Notes: a model not told the origin generated them from the letters alone. A DNA stretch of 39,096 nucleotides from JAKPNF01 sp031556275 (GCA_031556275.1 JAVBTG010000040.1:1-39096); one strand, 5' to 3'. Positions 15,130 through 26,642 are shown, counted from the stretch's first letter. Translations and numbers: made by a program.

Positions 15130-17043
15130 ATGACCCGACGCCTCGCCCTATGCTTCCTAGCGGCCGCCGCCGCGTTTGCGCCGCTCAACGCCCAAACCAA
15201 GACGCCCCCCGCCGAATTGGAGCTCAAGCAGGCCATCTTTCGGGCGATCCTCGAGGAAACCGAAGCGGGCAACCCCTATGCGACCTATGAGGCGGGCAAT
15301 ATCATATACCTCCATGGAGGTTTTGTTTTCAACATTCCGATATCGGAGCATGGGAACACGCCCATACATCCGGATTTTGCGAAATCACAGGATGATCGCC
15401 GCCTGCGCGCCACGTATTTTGCGCAAATGGCCTTCGACGGGGGATATGATCCTGCCGCCGATTTGTTAAAGCGAATCAAGAAAGATGATACTGCGGCCAT
15501 GCCCGCCCCAGCGTCCCCCCTTGGCCCCGAAGCGCTGAATCAGGCAAAGCTGCAATTCGCCAAAAAAATTTACGAAACGCTCAAGGAGCTCGCGCAAAAA
15601 GGCAACCCCTATGCCGCCAAACATCTCGCACGCTGGCTCGGCTACGAACGCCAGAATGTCTTCACCCGTTCTGAAATACCCGAGGCATCCGCCCCGAAAA
15701 TCCACCCCGACCTCGCACAGCCCAAAGACACGCGCAAAAAAGCGGCGCGCACGCTTTATCTGTTCGCCGCCAAAGCGGGCGTCAACGGAGCGTGGACCAG
15801 CGCCGCCGAAACGTACGACGACCCAAAAGAAGAACTGGCCTGCCTGCGCGAGGGCGCGGCCTTTGGGGACGCCGAAAGCGCGCGCGAGCTGATAGAAAAA
15901 TTGCAGCGGCAGGAAGCCCCCGATTACGCGGAAATCGCACGTCTGACACAAATGATCATAGACGCCCCGCCGTACGTCGTCGGCAACGTGATCGACGCAA
16001 GGATGAACAGCGACACATACACGTTTCGCATGGGCTTCATTTACTTTTGGGGACGCGGCGTGCCGCGCGACCCGGGAAAGGCCGTCGCGCTATGGCGTTC
16101 GGTGTTCGAGATAAATTATGAAAAGGAAGATTTCTTCCGCATGAGCGAGGGCTATCCCCACGCGGCTTCCTTCGGCGATTTGTGGATACGCAGCAACCGC
16201 GCCGAGGCCGCCGCCTGTTTGGCGTACGCCATTGAAAACGGGCTGGGCACCCCGAAAAACGCGCAGGCGGCGCAACTGCTGCGCGAGGGGATCGTCTCGC
16301 AGCTCGGCGTAAAATACCAAGCGGAAAGCATCGCGCGCCATTTTGCCGACAAGGAGCACGCCGAAGATTGGGTCATCCGCTCCGGCATGTCGGTCGACGC
16401 CCCAAAAGAACACGCCTACTGGCTCGCCGTGGCAAAAAAACTGCCGGATTCCCCCGACCGCGCCCGGCAGAAAGACCGCGTCCCTATCGTTCTGCGCATG
16501 ATGGAAGATCTCGCCGAGGCGTACGCGGGGGGCGACTCCTTCTACGAAAAGGAAGCCTTTTATTGGACGCAACGGCTGGCAAACATCGACCGGCCCGGGA
16601 CCCGATTCGACAAAGGCCTCTATGTCATCCGGCTCGCGGGTCGCCTGCTCTCCGGAAACGGAACCGTGAAAAACGCAGGCAAAGCCTGCGACCTGCTCAA
16701 TGAAATGTATTTGCACGGAGGTTACGACATCGGCTACACGGTCGGATGGGACCCGAAGACCAAAAAAAGCCCCCCTGAAGGTTCGCAAGAGGAAAAAACA
16801 ACCCTGCGCCGCCGCCGCGCGCTCGTCGCTGCCGCCTTGGCCTACTGTCTGGAAAACGGACTAGGCACGCCAAAAGACACCGAAAAGGCGAACGAGATCC
16901 GCCAACGCGCCAAAAGCGAGCTGCGGACGCAAAACGACGCCGAAGCCCTCGCCGCATACTTCGCCCCGGGCGGCGACATCGTCGTGGACGCCAAGCAATT
17001 CGCGTTTTGGAAACAGGCGGCAAAAAACCTTCCCGCCGATTAA
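15130..17043 (+). CDS. Exported Sel1-repeat protein
   Basis: A 637-residue protein with a signal peptide (MTRRLALCFLAAAAAFAPLNAQ) and an array of degenerate Sel1-like (TPR-type) alpha/alpha repeats. Clear repeats are MGFIYFWGRGVPRDPGKAVA, AYAIENGLGTPKNAQAAQLL and AYCLENGLGTPKDTEKANEI. Other units are less regular, with long inserts. Sel1 repeats usually make scaffolds for protein-protein contacts; no enzymatic domain is seen. An upstream in-frame ATG at 15043 would add 29 residues without a signal peptide, so 15130 is preferred. It is divergent from the rubrerythrin gene by 113 bases. Its partner cannot be told from sequence. Confidence 0.83.
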   Translation: MTRRLALCFLAAAAAFAPLNAQTKTPPAELELKQAIFRAILEETEAGNPYATYEAGNIIYLHGGFVFNIPISEHGNTPIHPDFAKSQDDRRLRATYFAQMAFDGGYDPAADLLKRIKKDDTAAMPAPASPLGPEALNQAKLQFAKKIYETLKELAQKGNPYAAKHLARWLGYERQNVFTRSEIPEASAPKIHPDLAQPKDTRKKAARTLYLFAAKAGVNGAWTSAAETYDDPKEELACLREGAAFGDAESARELIEKLQRQEAPDYAEIARLTQMIIDAPPYVVGNVIDARMNSDTYTFRMGFIYFWGRGVPRDPGKAVALWRSVFEINYEKEDFFRMSEGYPHAASFGDLWIRSNRAEAAACLAYAIENGLGTPKNAQAAQLLREGIVSQLGVKYQAESIARHFADKEHAEDWVIRSGMSVDAPKEHAYWLAVAKKLPDSPDRARQKDRVPIVLRMMEDLAEAYAGGDSFYEKEAFYWTQRLANIDRPGTRFDKGLYVIRLAGRLLSGNGTVKNAGKACDLLNEMYLHGGYDIGYTVGWDPKTKKSPPEGSQEEKTTLRRRRALVAAALAYCLENGLGTPKDTEKANEIRQRAKSELRTQNDAEALAAYFAPGGDIVVDAKQFAFWKQAAKNLPAD

Positions 17044-17099
17044 AAATCAAAAGCGCCCAAATTCCCCCTCTTTTCAGCAGGCAATCCAAAAATTTTAAC

Positions 17100-17128
17100 T
17101 TGCGCCGCGCCCGCCTTGCGCCTAGGAT
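17100..17128 (+). promoter_or_regulatory. Candidate promoter for tRNA-CAU and rpmG
   Basis: TTGCGC (17100-17105) and TAGGAT (17123-17128) with a 17-base spacer lie about 50 bases before the tRNA. The match to sigma-70 boxes is moderate. Confidence 0.45.
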
Positions 17129-17178
17129 TTGAACTTTACACGCGTGTGCGCGGCCCGCACGGGCGTGTGAAGACAAGC

Positions 17179-17253
<75 letters not shown>

Positions 17254-17300
17254 CTTTCCATCCAACGTCCGCCACACACATTTAACCCACAGACATCACC

Positions 17301-17471
17301 ATGCCTCGCGAACTCATCATCCTGGAATGCTCGGAAGCCCGCAAGGAGGGCAAATCGCCCTCCCGCTACTTCTCGACCCGCAACAAGAAGCTCCAACAGG
17401 AGAAGGTCGAAAAGAAGAAGTACAACCCGGCCCTCAAGCGCCACACCCTGCACAAGGAAATCAAGGGATAA
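17301..17471 (+). CDS. rpmG: 50S ribosomal protein bL33
   Basis: A 56-residue basic protein of the large subunit. The family core is visible: an N-terminal strand ELIILECSEA, then SRYFSTRNKKLQQEKVEKKKYNP and the end LKRHTLHKEIKG, which matches bL33 (YxTxKNKRxxxxRLELKKYcPxxrkHtxHkE). It has only one cysteine and so is a zinc-free (C-minus) form. It is probably co-transcribed with the tRNA upstream and is closed by a strong terminator 20 bases after the stop. Confidence 0.94.
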   Translation: MPRELIILECSEARKEGKSPSRYFSTRNKKLQQEKVEKKKYNPALKRHTLHKEIKG

Positions 17472-17489
17472 TCCCCTTCCCTCCTTTCA

Positions 17490-17523
17490 AAAAACGGACG
17501 CCGTTCACGGTGTCCGTTTTTTT
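17490..17523 (+). terminator. Intrinsic terminator of rpmG
   Basis: A 10-bp stem, ACGGACGCCG with CGGTGTCCGT, has one G-T wobble and a TTCA loop. It is followed by a run of seven T. Confidence 0.92.
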
Positions 17524-17560
17524 GTGCCCCAAGCGCGCGCCCCGCGCATGACCGGCACAC

Positions 17561-17592
17561 AAAAAAGACCACGGCGCAAACCGTGGTCCTTT
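17561..17592 (-). terminator. Intrinsic terminator of the malic enzyme gene
   Basis: GACCACGG (17567-17574) pairs with CCGTGGTC (17581-17588). The six A before it form the U-tract on the minus strand. It lies 34 bases beyond the malic enzyme stop. Confidence 0.9.
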
Positions 17593-17622
17593 TGTACCCT
17601 TCCTTTAGAAACGATATCCGTT

Positions 17623-18933
<1,311 letters not shown>

Positions 18934-19342
18934 ATGGCTTTTGTGAGAAGGGGACATCCATCTGAGGGACTCATCGGTCCGAAAAATGACTGTTTTTTAG
19001 ACAACCTCTTTCCAAACCGAGAACCGCAGGCGAAAGCAAAGGTCTATACAATAGAAGTGCCAAATCCTTGTCAAGAATGCGGGGCCAAACCGGGGACATG
19101 AAAAAACGAATTTTCAAAATTGTTCCGACGCGCGCGCTTTATTTTTTCTTTCACGCCCAACGAAACAATCACTGGCATTCCGTGTCAGTTAAATCCATTT
19201 CATTTTAAAACAAATTTTTAAAAAACTAAAAATAACTAGATAGGAACAGCTCTTCAACACGCACGCACAAAACACACCGGCCCATCCGCCGGAGGACGCC
19301 GAGCCACCCACAAACGCAACATCCGAAAAATCGACCGCAACT
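18934..19342. other. Intergenic region between malic enzyme and Sel1 gene
   Basis: This 409-base gap is AT-rich in its right part (19085-19245). It must hold the divergent promoters of both neighbours, but no convincing -35/-10 pair stands out. The reading frame of the downstream Sel1 gene stays open back to 19244 without an ATG. Confidence 0.6.
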
Positions 19343-21052
19343 TTGCACGCGCAGGCAGCCGCGGGCGACGCTAGCGCTATGCACGCACTCGGGCGCATGT
19401 GCAAAACGGCGGGCGACATCCCGGGGGCCATATCGCACTACGAGCGGGCGGCGGCGTTGGGCCATGCCCCGTCCTTCTATAATCTTGCGCTCATTTACGA
19501 ACGCGATCAAGGCCCCGGGCACCCTGCCGATTGCTCCAAGGCAATCGTCTGCTTTGAAAAGGCCGAGGCCCTCGGCGACACCGACGCCCGCTGCGCCATC
19601 GGGCTCGTCTACGAGGTCGGCGGCAACGGCGTGCCCAAAGACGACGCCAAAGCGCTCGCCTGCTACGCGCTGTGCGCCGAGCGCGGCGACGCGCGCGGCA
19701 TTTACTGCCTAGCCCATTGTTACGAAACGGGCCTCGGCACAAAGGCGGACGCACAAAAAGCCCTCTCCCTCTATCAACTGTCAGCGGACAAAGGATACGC
19801 CTTGGCGCATTACAGCGTCGGAATTTTCCGCCTCAAGGGCCTAGGATGCGAGGCCGACGAAATCGAGGCGGCGCGACATTTCGCGCGGGCGCAATCCAGC
19901 GGGGACCCCGAAGCCCTGCACGCGCTGGCGCGCCATTACGCCGACGGCGGCAAGGGGGTAGCCCACCCCGCAAAGGCGCTCGCCATCTATCGCGACTTGA
20001 GTCAACGCGGCGACGCGCGAGCCCTTGTCGCCTTGGGCCGGTTTTATCGCGACGGTTTCGGCCTCGAACGCGACTATATCCGCGCCGCCGAATGTTTCGG
20101 CAAGGCCGCCTTGACGCTGGATCCCGCGGGGCTGTTTTATCTGGCCCGCGCCCACGAAAAAGGCGTGGGCGTCCCCAAAGACGAGGACGCCGCATACCGC
20201 CTCTACGAACAGGCGGCGGTGAGAGGCGAACCCTCCGCCATGCTCAATCTGGGCATCTTGCTCACGCAAGGGGAGCATGTGATTCACGACCCGGCGCGCG
20301 CCTTCGCGCTCATCAAGCAAGCAGCCCAAGGCGGCGAACCGGCGGCCCTCTACAACTTGGGCGTGCACTACGCCAACGGCTTGGGCGTCGAAAAAGACCC
20401 GCGCAGGGCGTTCGATTGTTTCGCGCAAGCGGCCGAATCGGGCGCGGCGGACGGTCTGTACGCGCTGGGGGATTGCTACGAACACGGGCGCGGCACACCC
20501 CCCGACGCGCGCTCCGCGCTGGGCTATTACCGCAAGGCAGCCGATGCCGGAAACCTCGACGCCGACCTTCGCCTGGCCCACGGCTACGCGCACGGCGAAC
20601 TCGGCCTGCCGCAAGACGAAGATGAAGCGTTTTTGCGCCTGCGCCGCATCGCCCAAAGCGGCCATGCCTCCGCGTTGTACGCCTTGGCGAGCGCCTTTGA
20701 GCACGGCGAAGGCTGCGCGCAGGATCCGGAAATGGCGCTGGCCTACTTCAAGGAATCCGCCGCGATGGGATACGCCCCCGCCTTCGGGAGCGTCGGCCGC
20801 TTTTACGCGGAAGGCAAAACCGGCCGCGCCTCCGATTACCCCGCCGCCCTTCGTTGGTATGAAAAAGGAATGACAAAAGGCCACGGGGAATCGGCGTTTC
20901 AGGCCGGCTTGCTCCATGAACGCGGCGCACACGGCACCCCCAAGGATTCGCGCGCGGCCGCCTGCTGCTACGAACGCGCCATCGCGCTGGGCCACGCCGA
21001 GGCCGCGCGCCGTTTGGCCGCCCTGCGGGGGAACCAAGGGACGCATGCCTGA
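19343..21052 (+). CDS. Large Sel1-repeat protein, start uncertain
   Basis: About 569 residues made almost wholly of Sel1-like repeats of roughly 36 residues, about 15 units in all. Typical units are YNLGVHYANGLGVEKDPRRA, YALGDCYEHGRGTPPDARSA and YLARAHEKGVGVPKDEDAAY. No signal peptide, membrane segment or catalytic domain is seen, so it is probably a cytoplasmic scaffold. The start is a TTG at 19343, the only usual start codon before the first full repeat; the frame is open a further 99 bases upstream (proline/threonine-rich) with no ATG, and the first ATG (19379) falls inside a repeat. It precedes the RHS gene in the same orientation by 126 bases. Confidence 0.78.
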   Translation: MHAQAAAGDASAMHALGRMCKTAGDIPGAISHYERAAALGHAPSFYNLALIYERDQGPGHPADCSKAIVCFEKAEALGDTDARCAIGLVYEVGGNGVPKDDAKALACYALCAERGDARGIYCLAHCYETGLGTKADAQKALSLYQLSADKGYALAHYSVGIFRLKGLGCEADEIEAARHFARAQSSGDPEALHALARHYADGGKGVAHPAKALAIYRDLSQRGDARALVALGRFYRDGFGLERDYIRAAECFGKAALTLDPAGLFYLARAHEKGVGVPKDEDAAYRLYEQAAVRGEPSAMLNLGILLTQGEHVIHDPARAFALIKQAAQGGEPAALYNLGVHYANGLGVEKDPRRAFDCFAQAAESGAADGLYALGDCYEHGRGTPPDARSALGYYRKAADAGNLDADLRLAHGYAHGELGLPQDEDEAFLRLRRIAQSGHASALYALASAFEHGEGCAQDPEMALAYFKESAAMGYAPAFGSVGRFYAEGKTGRASDYPAALRWYEKGMTKGHGESAFQAGLLHERGAHGTPKDSRAAACCYERAIALGHAEAARRLAALRGNQGTHA

Positions 21053-21178
21053 GACGTCCGCGCGGGGCTATTCGCACCAAGGAAGTTCACGCGGCCGCGC
21101 GTGATGCTTATTTGCTTGCGGGTGGCCCGCGCACGCATTACAAAATGCCTTCGTCGATCCCCGCGCCCCACTCTGCCC

Positions 21179-24100
21179 ATGAGAATTTTATTTCCCCTAT
21201 TGGCGTTGTGCACCGCTTCAACTCTGTGCGCCGACGCCACGCCCGCCGAAATAGACACGCAAGGCGGCCCGCGCATCGGATTCCGATTCGACTTCGGGAG
21301 CGGCGAATCCGCCCTGAGCCTCGACATCGGCGAGTCGTCCCCCGGCAAGAGACTGCATACGCCGCAATGCCTCGTCAGGGGGATGACCGCCTCGCAAAGG
21401 CACACGATCACCGATGGGCCCAACCACGCGCTGACCGTTTCCAACCCCTATTACGAGTTGCGCGCGCACGCCGTGGATTCTAAATCCGACACGCAGTTCG
21501 TCTGGACCATGGAGTTCTTCGTCAAGGAAAACGGCGCTTTGCGCGAACAGCCCGCCCAGACTTACAGCGGCACCACGCGCTACGAGCGCGAGGTGTCCGA
21601 CGGGCAACTCATATTCAAGGACTTCACCATCGAGGGCGACGGCCAATTCGGAAAATTGAAGCGCCGCTTCGAATGGATCACCGAGTTTGAAGTCGGCAAG
21701 ACAGCCAAGGCCGAGGCCGTCCTAAGCAACGGCTATCCCATCAAGGAAATCGTGGTGCTGGACGGCGGGACCGGCTACGCCGAAGGCAGCGAAATCACTT
21801 TTCAGGACACATGGGGGCAATTCGCCATGGGAACCCTCAGCGTCAATCCCGCAACGGGAGCGGTAACCGCCGTCAACCTCACCAATCACGGCAGTAATTA
21901 TTACGATATAAGCGGACATTCCATCTCGAGGAGCACGCAGGCCGACCGGCGACCGACGCCGGAGCAAAAAAAAGAATTGGAAGCCTACGAGCGGACGCGG
22001 CGACGGATCATCAGCGAGGCTAGGGCCAAGGGCGAATCGCCCGCGAAAGCCTTGGCGAAACTCGAGCAACCCGAATTCCTCAAAACACAAAATTCGATCT
22101 CGACGCCCGTCACGCAACGCAGCGTCAAATTTGAAGCCGTGCTGGACCTTGAGCACGAGAGCCCCCCGCTTGAGGCGAAACGAGGGGTCACCAACGTCAC
22201 TGTCGTGCGTCCGGGCGAAGGATACGCGCGCAATGCGACCGTCGAATTCAAGGGAGAATGCGTCAAACCTGCACAGGGCCGGCTTTTTATCGGACAAGGA
22301 AGGGGATACATTCAAGGCATGCACATTTCCGTCAAGGGTTCCGGATATATTTCGCCGCCTGAAGTCGTTATCAACGACCCGGACGGCAAGGGACATTCGG
22401 CGGTTTTGCAGGCGCATCTAGAGGAAACTAGGGCCAAGTTGATGATAAAAATAACAGACCCCGGTACAAACTACCGAAGGGCCCCCGGCGTCCGGCTATT
22501 TGCAGACGGGAAGCCCGTGGGAGGTGTGAGTTTCCATGTCCAGCTTGAGAATGACGAAACCCTCGCCTCCATATCCGCGAAAAACATCCCTGCGAGCCTG
22601 TCGTCAAACGCCGTTTTACGGCTGGAAATAGAACCGCCCGCCCTCCGCGTCCAAGGTCCCATCACCAAAGCCCTCGTCGTGTACGACAAAGACGGGGAGA
22701 CCATTCTCAGCCGCGAAGGCAGCACGCTTGCGCGTTCCATTGCGGACAACACCGTTTCCTGCACGGACTTCACGCAAGGCCCCGGCGGCAAGATGATGAG
22801 CAAGGAAACCACCCTTTACAAAAATCACCCGTTCGGGCGACAGGAGCTCCAAAAAATCATCCACTGTTACCTGCCGGACGGCACCGAGGATGTCGCCGCC
22901 AGGGAGGTGACGGAGCATTTTTACTACGACAAGGAAAGCGACGGAAAGGCTTACGGCAAGCTCAAGGCCAAGCGGAAGTCCGGCAACGGCCCGTGGGTTT
23001 ACTATATTTACGGCAAGGACGTCTATCACGGAAAAACCATTTACCAATACCTCAGCTCTTCGTGGGACGGAAACGGCATTCCGGGCGAAGCGGGCAACGG
23101 CGTCCGCGAAACCGAACGCGACACCTTCGAGGACTACGCGCTCGGCGGCAGACGCGGGAAAGCCATTGTCGACACGTCAACCACCAAGCTGGACGGTAAA
23201 ATCGTTGAAAAACACCTGTCGGTCTTCTGGAAAGACCTGAGGACTTATCCGGTGGACGGTCTCCCCCGAGAGGCCGGCGAATGGTGGGAGGTCGACATGC
23301 GATCTGCGGACGACCCAGCGCCACTTATAACAAAATATGAGGCATTTCGTGATTTTGGCATAAATCAAGGAAAGGAGAGACTTATTGTCTACCCCGACGG
23401 GACCGCATTTTTGGGGGCATACGACAAGCGCGTGACCACCATCAGCCGGGGCATCCTCAACGACGAGCGGACCGACATCGTGGAGGGAGAAATCAGCGTC
23501 ACGACCACCAACGATCTCGGCAAGATTGTTTCCGAAAAGAAATTTTACCGCTCAAAGGGAAACACGGTCGAACAGACCGAGTTTGAACTGCTCAAGTCGG
23601 ACGAGTTCGGCAGGCCGCTGCTGGTGCGGCACAAGGGCGATCCCACCAACACCGTCTCCTACACCTACGGCCCTTACGGGATGAACAGCCGCACCGACCG
23701 CAACGGGACGATCCGCTACACACGGGACGCCATGCGCCGCGTCAGCGAGGAGCAAATCGGCGAAGCCAAGACATCCTACGAGCGCGACGCCCTCAACCGC
23801 GTCACGCGCACGAGCGTCAACGACGTCGTCATGTCTGAAACGCAGTACGACTCCATGGACCGCGTGCGCGCCGAAAGCAACCGCTTCCAAAATGAGCTGA
23901 TGAAACGCTCCTACCACTATTTCAAAAAGCCCTTCTACAACGCCACATGGACGAGCTTTTTCAATTCCGACAAAATCGCCTCCGTGGAGGAATTTTACAA
24001 GGACGGCTCGCCGTTGAGAATCTACGGCCTCGGCGTCGCCGGAGGCGCGGGCTACGCCTATGAGGTGGCTGAAGACGGCAAACGCACCACCGTCGTGACC

Positions 24101-26569
24101 CTCCTGAACCCCGACGGCTCACCCACAGAGGAAACCGTCCGACAGACGCAAGACTGGACGGGGCGCGCCGTTTCGATCCAAACGCCCTCCCCCGCCGGAA
24201 GCGGTGTCAGCGAAGAATCCATTTTTTATGACGCCAGCGGCCGCCCCGCGCGCGTCAGCCGCACGGGGCGGCCCGACATCCTCTACGCCTACGACAAAAT
24301 GGGTCGGCTTTCAAAGAAGGCGGTCGATCTCAACGGCAACGGGCGCATTGACGAAGGGGACGAGGTCGAAACATTTGAAGTTTCATTTGTCCGGGACCCC
24401 TTTGGCGGCGCAAACCGCCGCACGCTATTCACACGCACGCGGCCCGACGGCTCCGTTGAAACGGCGCAGATGACGGCCTCGTTGGACGGCAACCGCACGC
24501 AGGTCAGCGACGCGGGCGGCAAAGTGTCCGTCACCACGGCAGCAAAGGACGGCTCCGTCGAGACCGTAACACGCCTCGATGATGGGACCTCCCTCGTCGC
24601 CACCATGCGCGACGGGCTCCTCCGGCGCGAAGTCGTCAAAAACGCCGGCGGCGAAATCATCCGCGACACGTCTTGGACATACGACGCCTTCCGCCGCCCC
24701 GCCGAGGAAACCGAGCTCAAGGACGGCCGCACGCAAACCACGCGCATGACCTATTATAACGACGGTTCGCCACGCTCCGTGAGCAGGCAGGACCAGCCGA
24801 CCGTGTTTATCGCGCGCACGCCCGTGTCCGAGGAGGGAAGCACCCTCGCCCTAGTCACGGAGGACGGGCGCGCCCGCTTGTACAGCTACAACCCGCGCGG
24901 CCAACTGGTCCGTGAAGAGGGCAATGCCCTCTATCCGTCCGAATACACGCGCGACGCCGCCGGACGGCCGCTGTCCGTGAAGACGCGGCGTGCGCCCGAC
25001 GGCGAACCCGACACCACGCGCTGGACATATAACACCGCGGGACTGCCAACCGTTCAAACCAATCCCGACGGCGGATCCGTGCGCTACGCCTACGACACGG
25101 CCGGACGCCTAGTTTCACGCACGTGGGCGCGCGGGGTCACCACCACCTATGCCTATGACAAGGCAGGACTGCTCGAATCGGTGCGCTATTCCGACGGTAC
25201 TCCCCCCGTCGTCTTCACGCGCGACAAACGCGGGCTGCCGCTGGAAGTCGCCGATGCTTCCGGAAAACGCGCCCTGCGTCACGACGCCTTGGGACGGATC
25301 GTCCAAGAGCGCCACACCGAAGGGCCGCTGGCGGGAACCGCCGTCGAATACGCCTGCGACGAACGCGGGCGGGCGGGCCGCACCGCCCTGACATTGCCCG
25401 CGCCTTTCGTCGTGGAGCGCGCTTATGACAACGAGACGGGAAACCTCGCCCGTGTCGGCTGGGGCGACGGCAAAAACGAGCACGCTTACGCCGCTTATGA
25501 ACGCGCTGACAGCGGCGAACTCAGGGGCGTCAAGCGCGCCGTCACCGGGACACAGACGACACTCTCCACACGCATAAGCCATGCCGGCAACGGGCGGCTC
25601 AGCGATGTCTATCATTATCCGATGTCCGGGACGCAGGACGGCGGTTTTCATTACACGTATGACAACACGGGGCTGTGCGTCACGGCAGGGATGCCCGGAT
25701 GGTCCAAATGGACTTACGCCTACAATGCACGCCGCGAGCTGACACAGGCCGATTTAACCCCGAATGAAAAATCAACGGACAAACCCCAAGGGTTTGCCTA
25801 CCTTTATGACGACTCGGGCAACCGCGTGGAAACGCATGCCGGAGAAACCCAGACGCGTTACGCAACACTGCCGGGCAACGCCTACGCCTCGACGGAATCG
25901 AAAAATCCACGCCACACGCAGACTTTCGTTTACGATGCGGACGGCAATCTGCTCGACGACGGGCGGTGGGTTTATGCGTGGGACGCGGAAAACCGCCTCG
26001 CAAGCGCGCAGGAACACTCCGAAGGGGCGGCGCGCAAACTCACGTTCGCCTATGACACGGCCAACCGGCGCGTCCAAAAAACGCTCTGGAAACGCGTCGG
26101 GCCGAAAGCACCTTGGGAACGCGTTTATGCGCGCAATTTTCTTTATGACGGCGACCGTTTGGCCGCCGAACTTGACGGCATGGACAACAACAGGACCGTG
26201 CGCACCTACGCATGGGGGGAATCCGTTCCGCTGGGGATAAGCGACGCGGCGGGAAAAACACACTTCACCCTTTACGACGGCTGCGGCAACGTCGTCGGTC
26301 TGTACCCCGGCGCAAAGGCCAAGGGATCGCTCCAAATCTGCTCGCCCTTCGGGGAAATCATTTCCAGCGGCACCTCACTGGGGGATATGCCGCTGGGGTT
26401 TTTGTCCTTGTATTTCGACGAGGAAATCGGGTTGTACTGCGCGGGCGCGCGCTATTACAGTCCGAAACTGGGGCGGTGGATCAACCGCTGCGCACAACAG
26501 CCGCAGGGCAATCCTTACCGATTCAGGGACAACCAACCGCAAATCCCACACACGGCGCTCGCGCAATAG
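21179..26569 (+). CDS. Exported RHS/YD-repeat protein without toxin tip
   Basis: A 1796-residue protein. The start at 21179 gives the signal peptide MRILFPLLALCTASTLCA; an earlier in-frame start near 21101 would bury it. Residues about 150-480 hold five GxGY-like beta repeats (DGGTGYAEG, NHGSNYYD, RPGEGYARN, KGSGYISPP, DPGTNYRRA). YD repeats run from about 820 to 1700 (for example YTYGPYGMNSRTDRNGTIRY and YAYDTAGRLVSRTWARGVTT) and should form the RHS beta-cocoon shell. The core-associated end is recognisable (DEEIGLYCAGARYYSPKLGR then WINR), but the protein stops 27 residues later with no DPxG cleavage motif and no effector domain. It may be a surface or carbohydrate-binding structural protein, or a toxin carrier that lost its cargo. 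Confidence 0.87.
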   Translation: MRILFPLLALCTASTLCADATPAEIDTQGGPRIGFRFDFGSGESALSLDIGESSPGKRLHTPQCLVRGMTASQRHTITDGPNHALTVSNPYYELRAHAVDSKSDTQFVWTMEFFVKENGALREQPAQTYSGTTRYEREVSDGQLIFKDFTIEGDGQFGKLKRRFEWITEFEVGKTAKAEAVLSNGYPIKEIVVLDGGTGYAEGSEITFQDTWGQFAMGTLSVNPATGAVTAVNLTNHGSNYYDISGHSISRSTQADRRPTPEQKKELEAYERTRRRIISEARAKGESPAKALAKLEQPEFLKTQNSISTPVTQRSVKFEAVLDLEHESPPLEAKRGVTNVTVVRPGEGYARNATVEFKGECVKPAQGRLFIGQGRGYIQGMHISVKGSGYISPPEVVINDPDGKGHSAVLQAHLEETRAKLMIKITDPGTNYRRAPGVRLFADGKPVGGVSFHVQLENDETLASISAKNIPASLSSNAVLRLEIEPPALRVQGPITKALVVYDKDGETILSREGSTLARSIADNTVSCTDFTQGPGGKMMSKETTLYKNHPFGRQELQKIIHCYLPDGTEDVAAREVTEHFYYDKESDGKAYGKLKAKRKSGNGPWVYYIYGKDVYHGKTIYQYLSSSWDGNGIPGEAGNGVRETERDTFEDYALGGRRGKAIVDTSTTKLDGKIVEKHLSVFWKDLRTYPVDGLPREAGEWWEVDMRSADDPAPLITKYEAFRDFGINQGKERLIVYPDGTAFLGAYDKRVTTISRGILNDERTDIVEGEISVTTTNDLGKIVSEKKFYRSKGNTVEQTEFELLKSDEFGRPLLVRHKGDPTNTVSYTYGPYGMNSRTDRNGTIRYTRDAMRRVSEEQIGEAKTSYERDALNRVTRTSVNDVVMSETQYDSMDRVRAESNRFQNELMKRSYHYFKKPFYNATWTSFFNSDKIASVEEFYKDGSPLRIYGLGVAGGAGYAYEVAEDGKRTTVVTLLNPDGSPTEETVRQTQDWTGRAVSIQTPSPAGSGVSEESIFYDASGRPARVSRTGRPDILYAYDKMGRLSKKAVDLNGNGRIDEGDEVETFEVSFVRDPFGGANRRTLFTRTRPDGSVETAQMTASLDGNRTQVSDAGGKVSVTTAAKDGSVETVTRLDDGTSLVATMRDGLLRREVVKNAGGEIIRDTSWTYDAFRRPAEETELKDGRTQTTRMTYYNDGSPRSVSRQDQPTVFIARTPVSEEGSTLALVTEDGRARLYSYNPRGQLVREEGNALYPSEYTRDAAGRPLSVKTRRAPDGEPDTTRWTYNTAGLPTVQTNPDGGSVRYAYDTAGRLVSRTWARGVTTTYAYDKAGLLESVRYSDGTPPVVFTRDKRGLPLEVADASGKRALRHDALGRIVQERHTEGPLAGTAVEYACDERGRAGRTALTLPAPFVVERAYDNETGNLARVGWGDGKNEHAYAAYERADSGELRGVKRAVTGTQTTLSTRISHAGNGRLSDVYHYPMSGTQDGGFHYTYDNTGLCVTAGMPGWSKWTYAYNARRELTQADLTPNEKSTDKPQGFAYLYDDSGNRVETHAGETQTRYATLPGNAYASTESKNPRHTQTFVYDADGNLLDDGRWVYAWDAENRLASAQEHSEGAARKLTFAYDTANRRVQKTLWKRVGPKAPWERVYARNFLYDGDRLAAELDGMDNNRTVRTYAWGESVPLGISDAAGKTHFTLYDGCGNVVGLYPGAKAKGSLQICSPFGEIISSGTSLGDMPLGFLSLYFDEEIGLYCAGARYYSPKLGRWINRCAQQPQGNPYRFRDNQPQIPHTALAQ

Positions 26570-26572
26570 GCC

Positions 26573-26590
26573 GCCGGAAAACATTCCGGC
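26573..26590 (+). terminator. Hairpin after the RHS gene
   Basis: GCCGGAA (26573-26579) pairs perfectly with TTCCGGC (26584-26590) across a 4-base loop, 4 bases after the RHS stop. There is no T-run, so it may act as an RNA 3' stabiliser rather than an intrinsic terminator. Confidence 0.4.
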
Positions 26591-26642
26591 AAGGCCAAGG
26601 CACCCGCGCAGTCCGACGGCCAAAAAAGCCGCGCAAAGGCAC

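Noticed and set aside
19098..19208. 36-codon frame starting MKKRIFKIV in the malic enzyme-Sel1 gap
   Set aside because: No ribosome binding site, no pattern beyond a basic start, and no likely family.
26411..26569. Polymorphic toxin domain at the RHS C-terminus
   Set aside because: The protein stops 27 residues after the core end; no DPxG cleavage motif or effector sequence is present.
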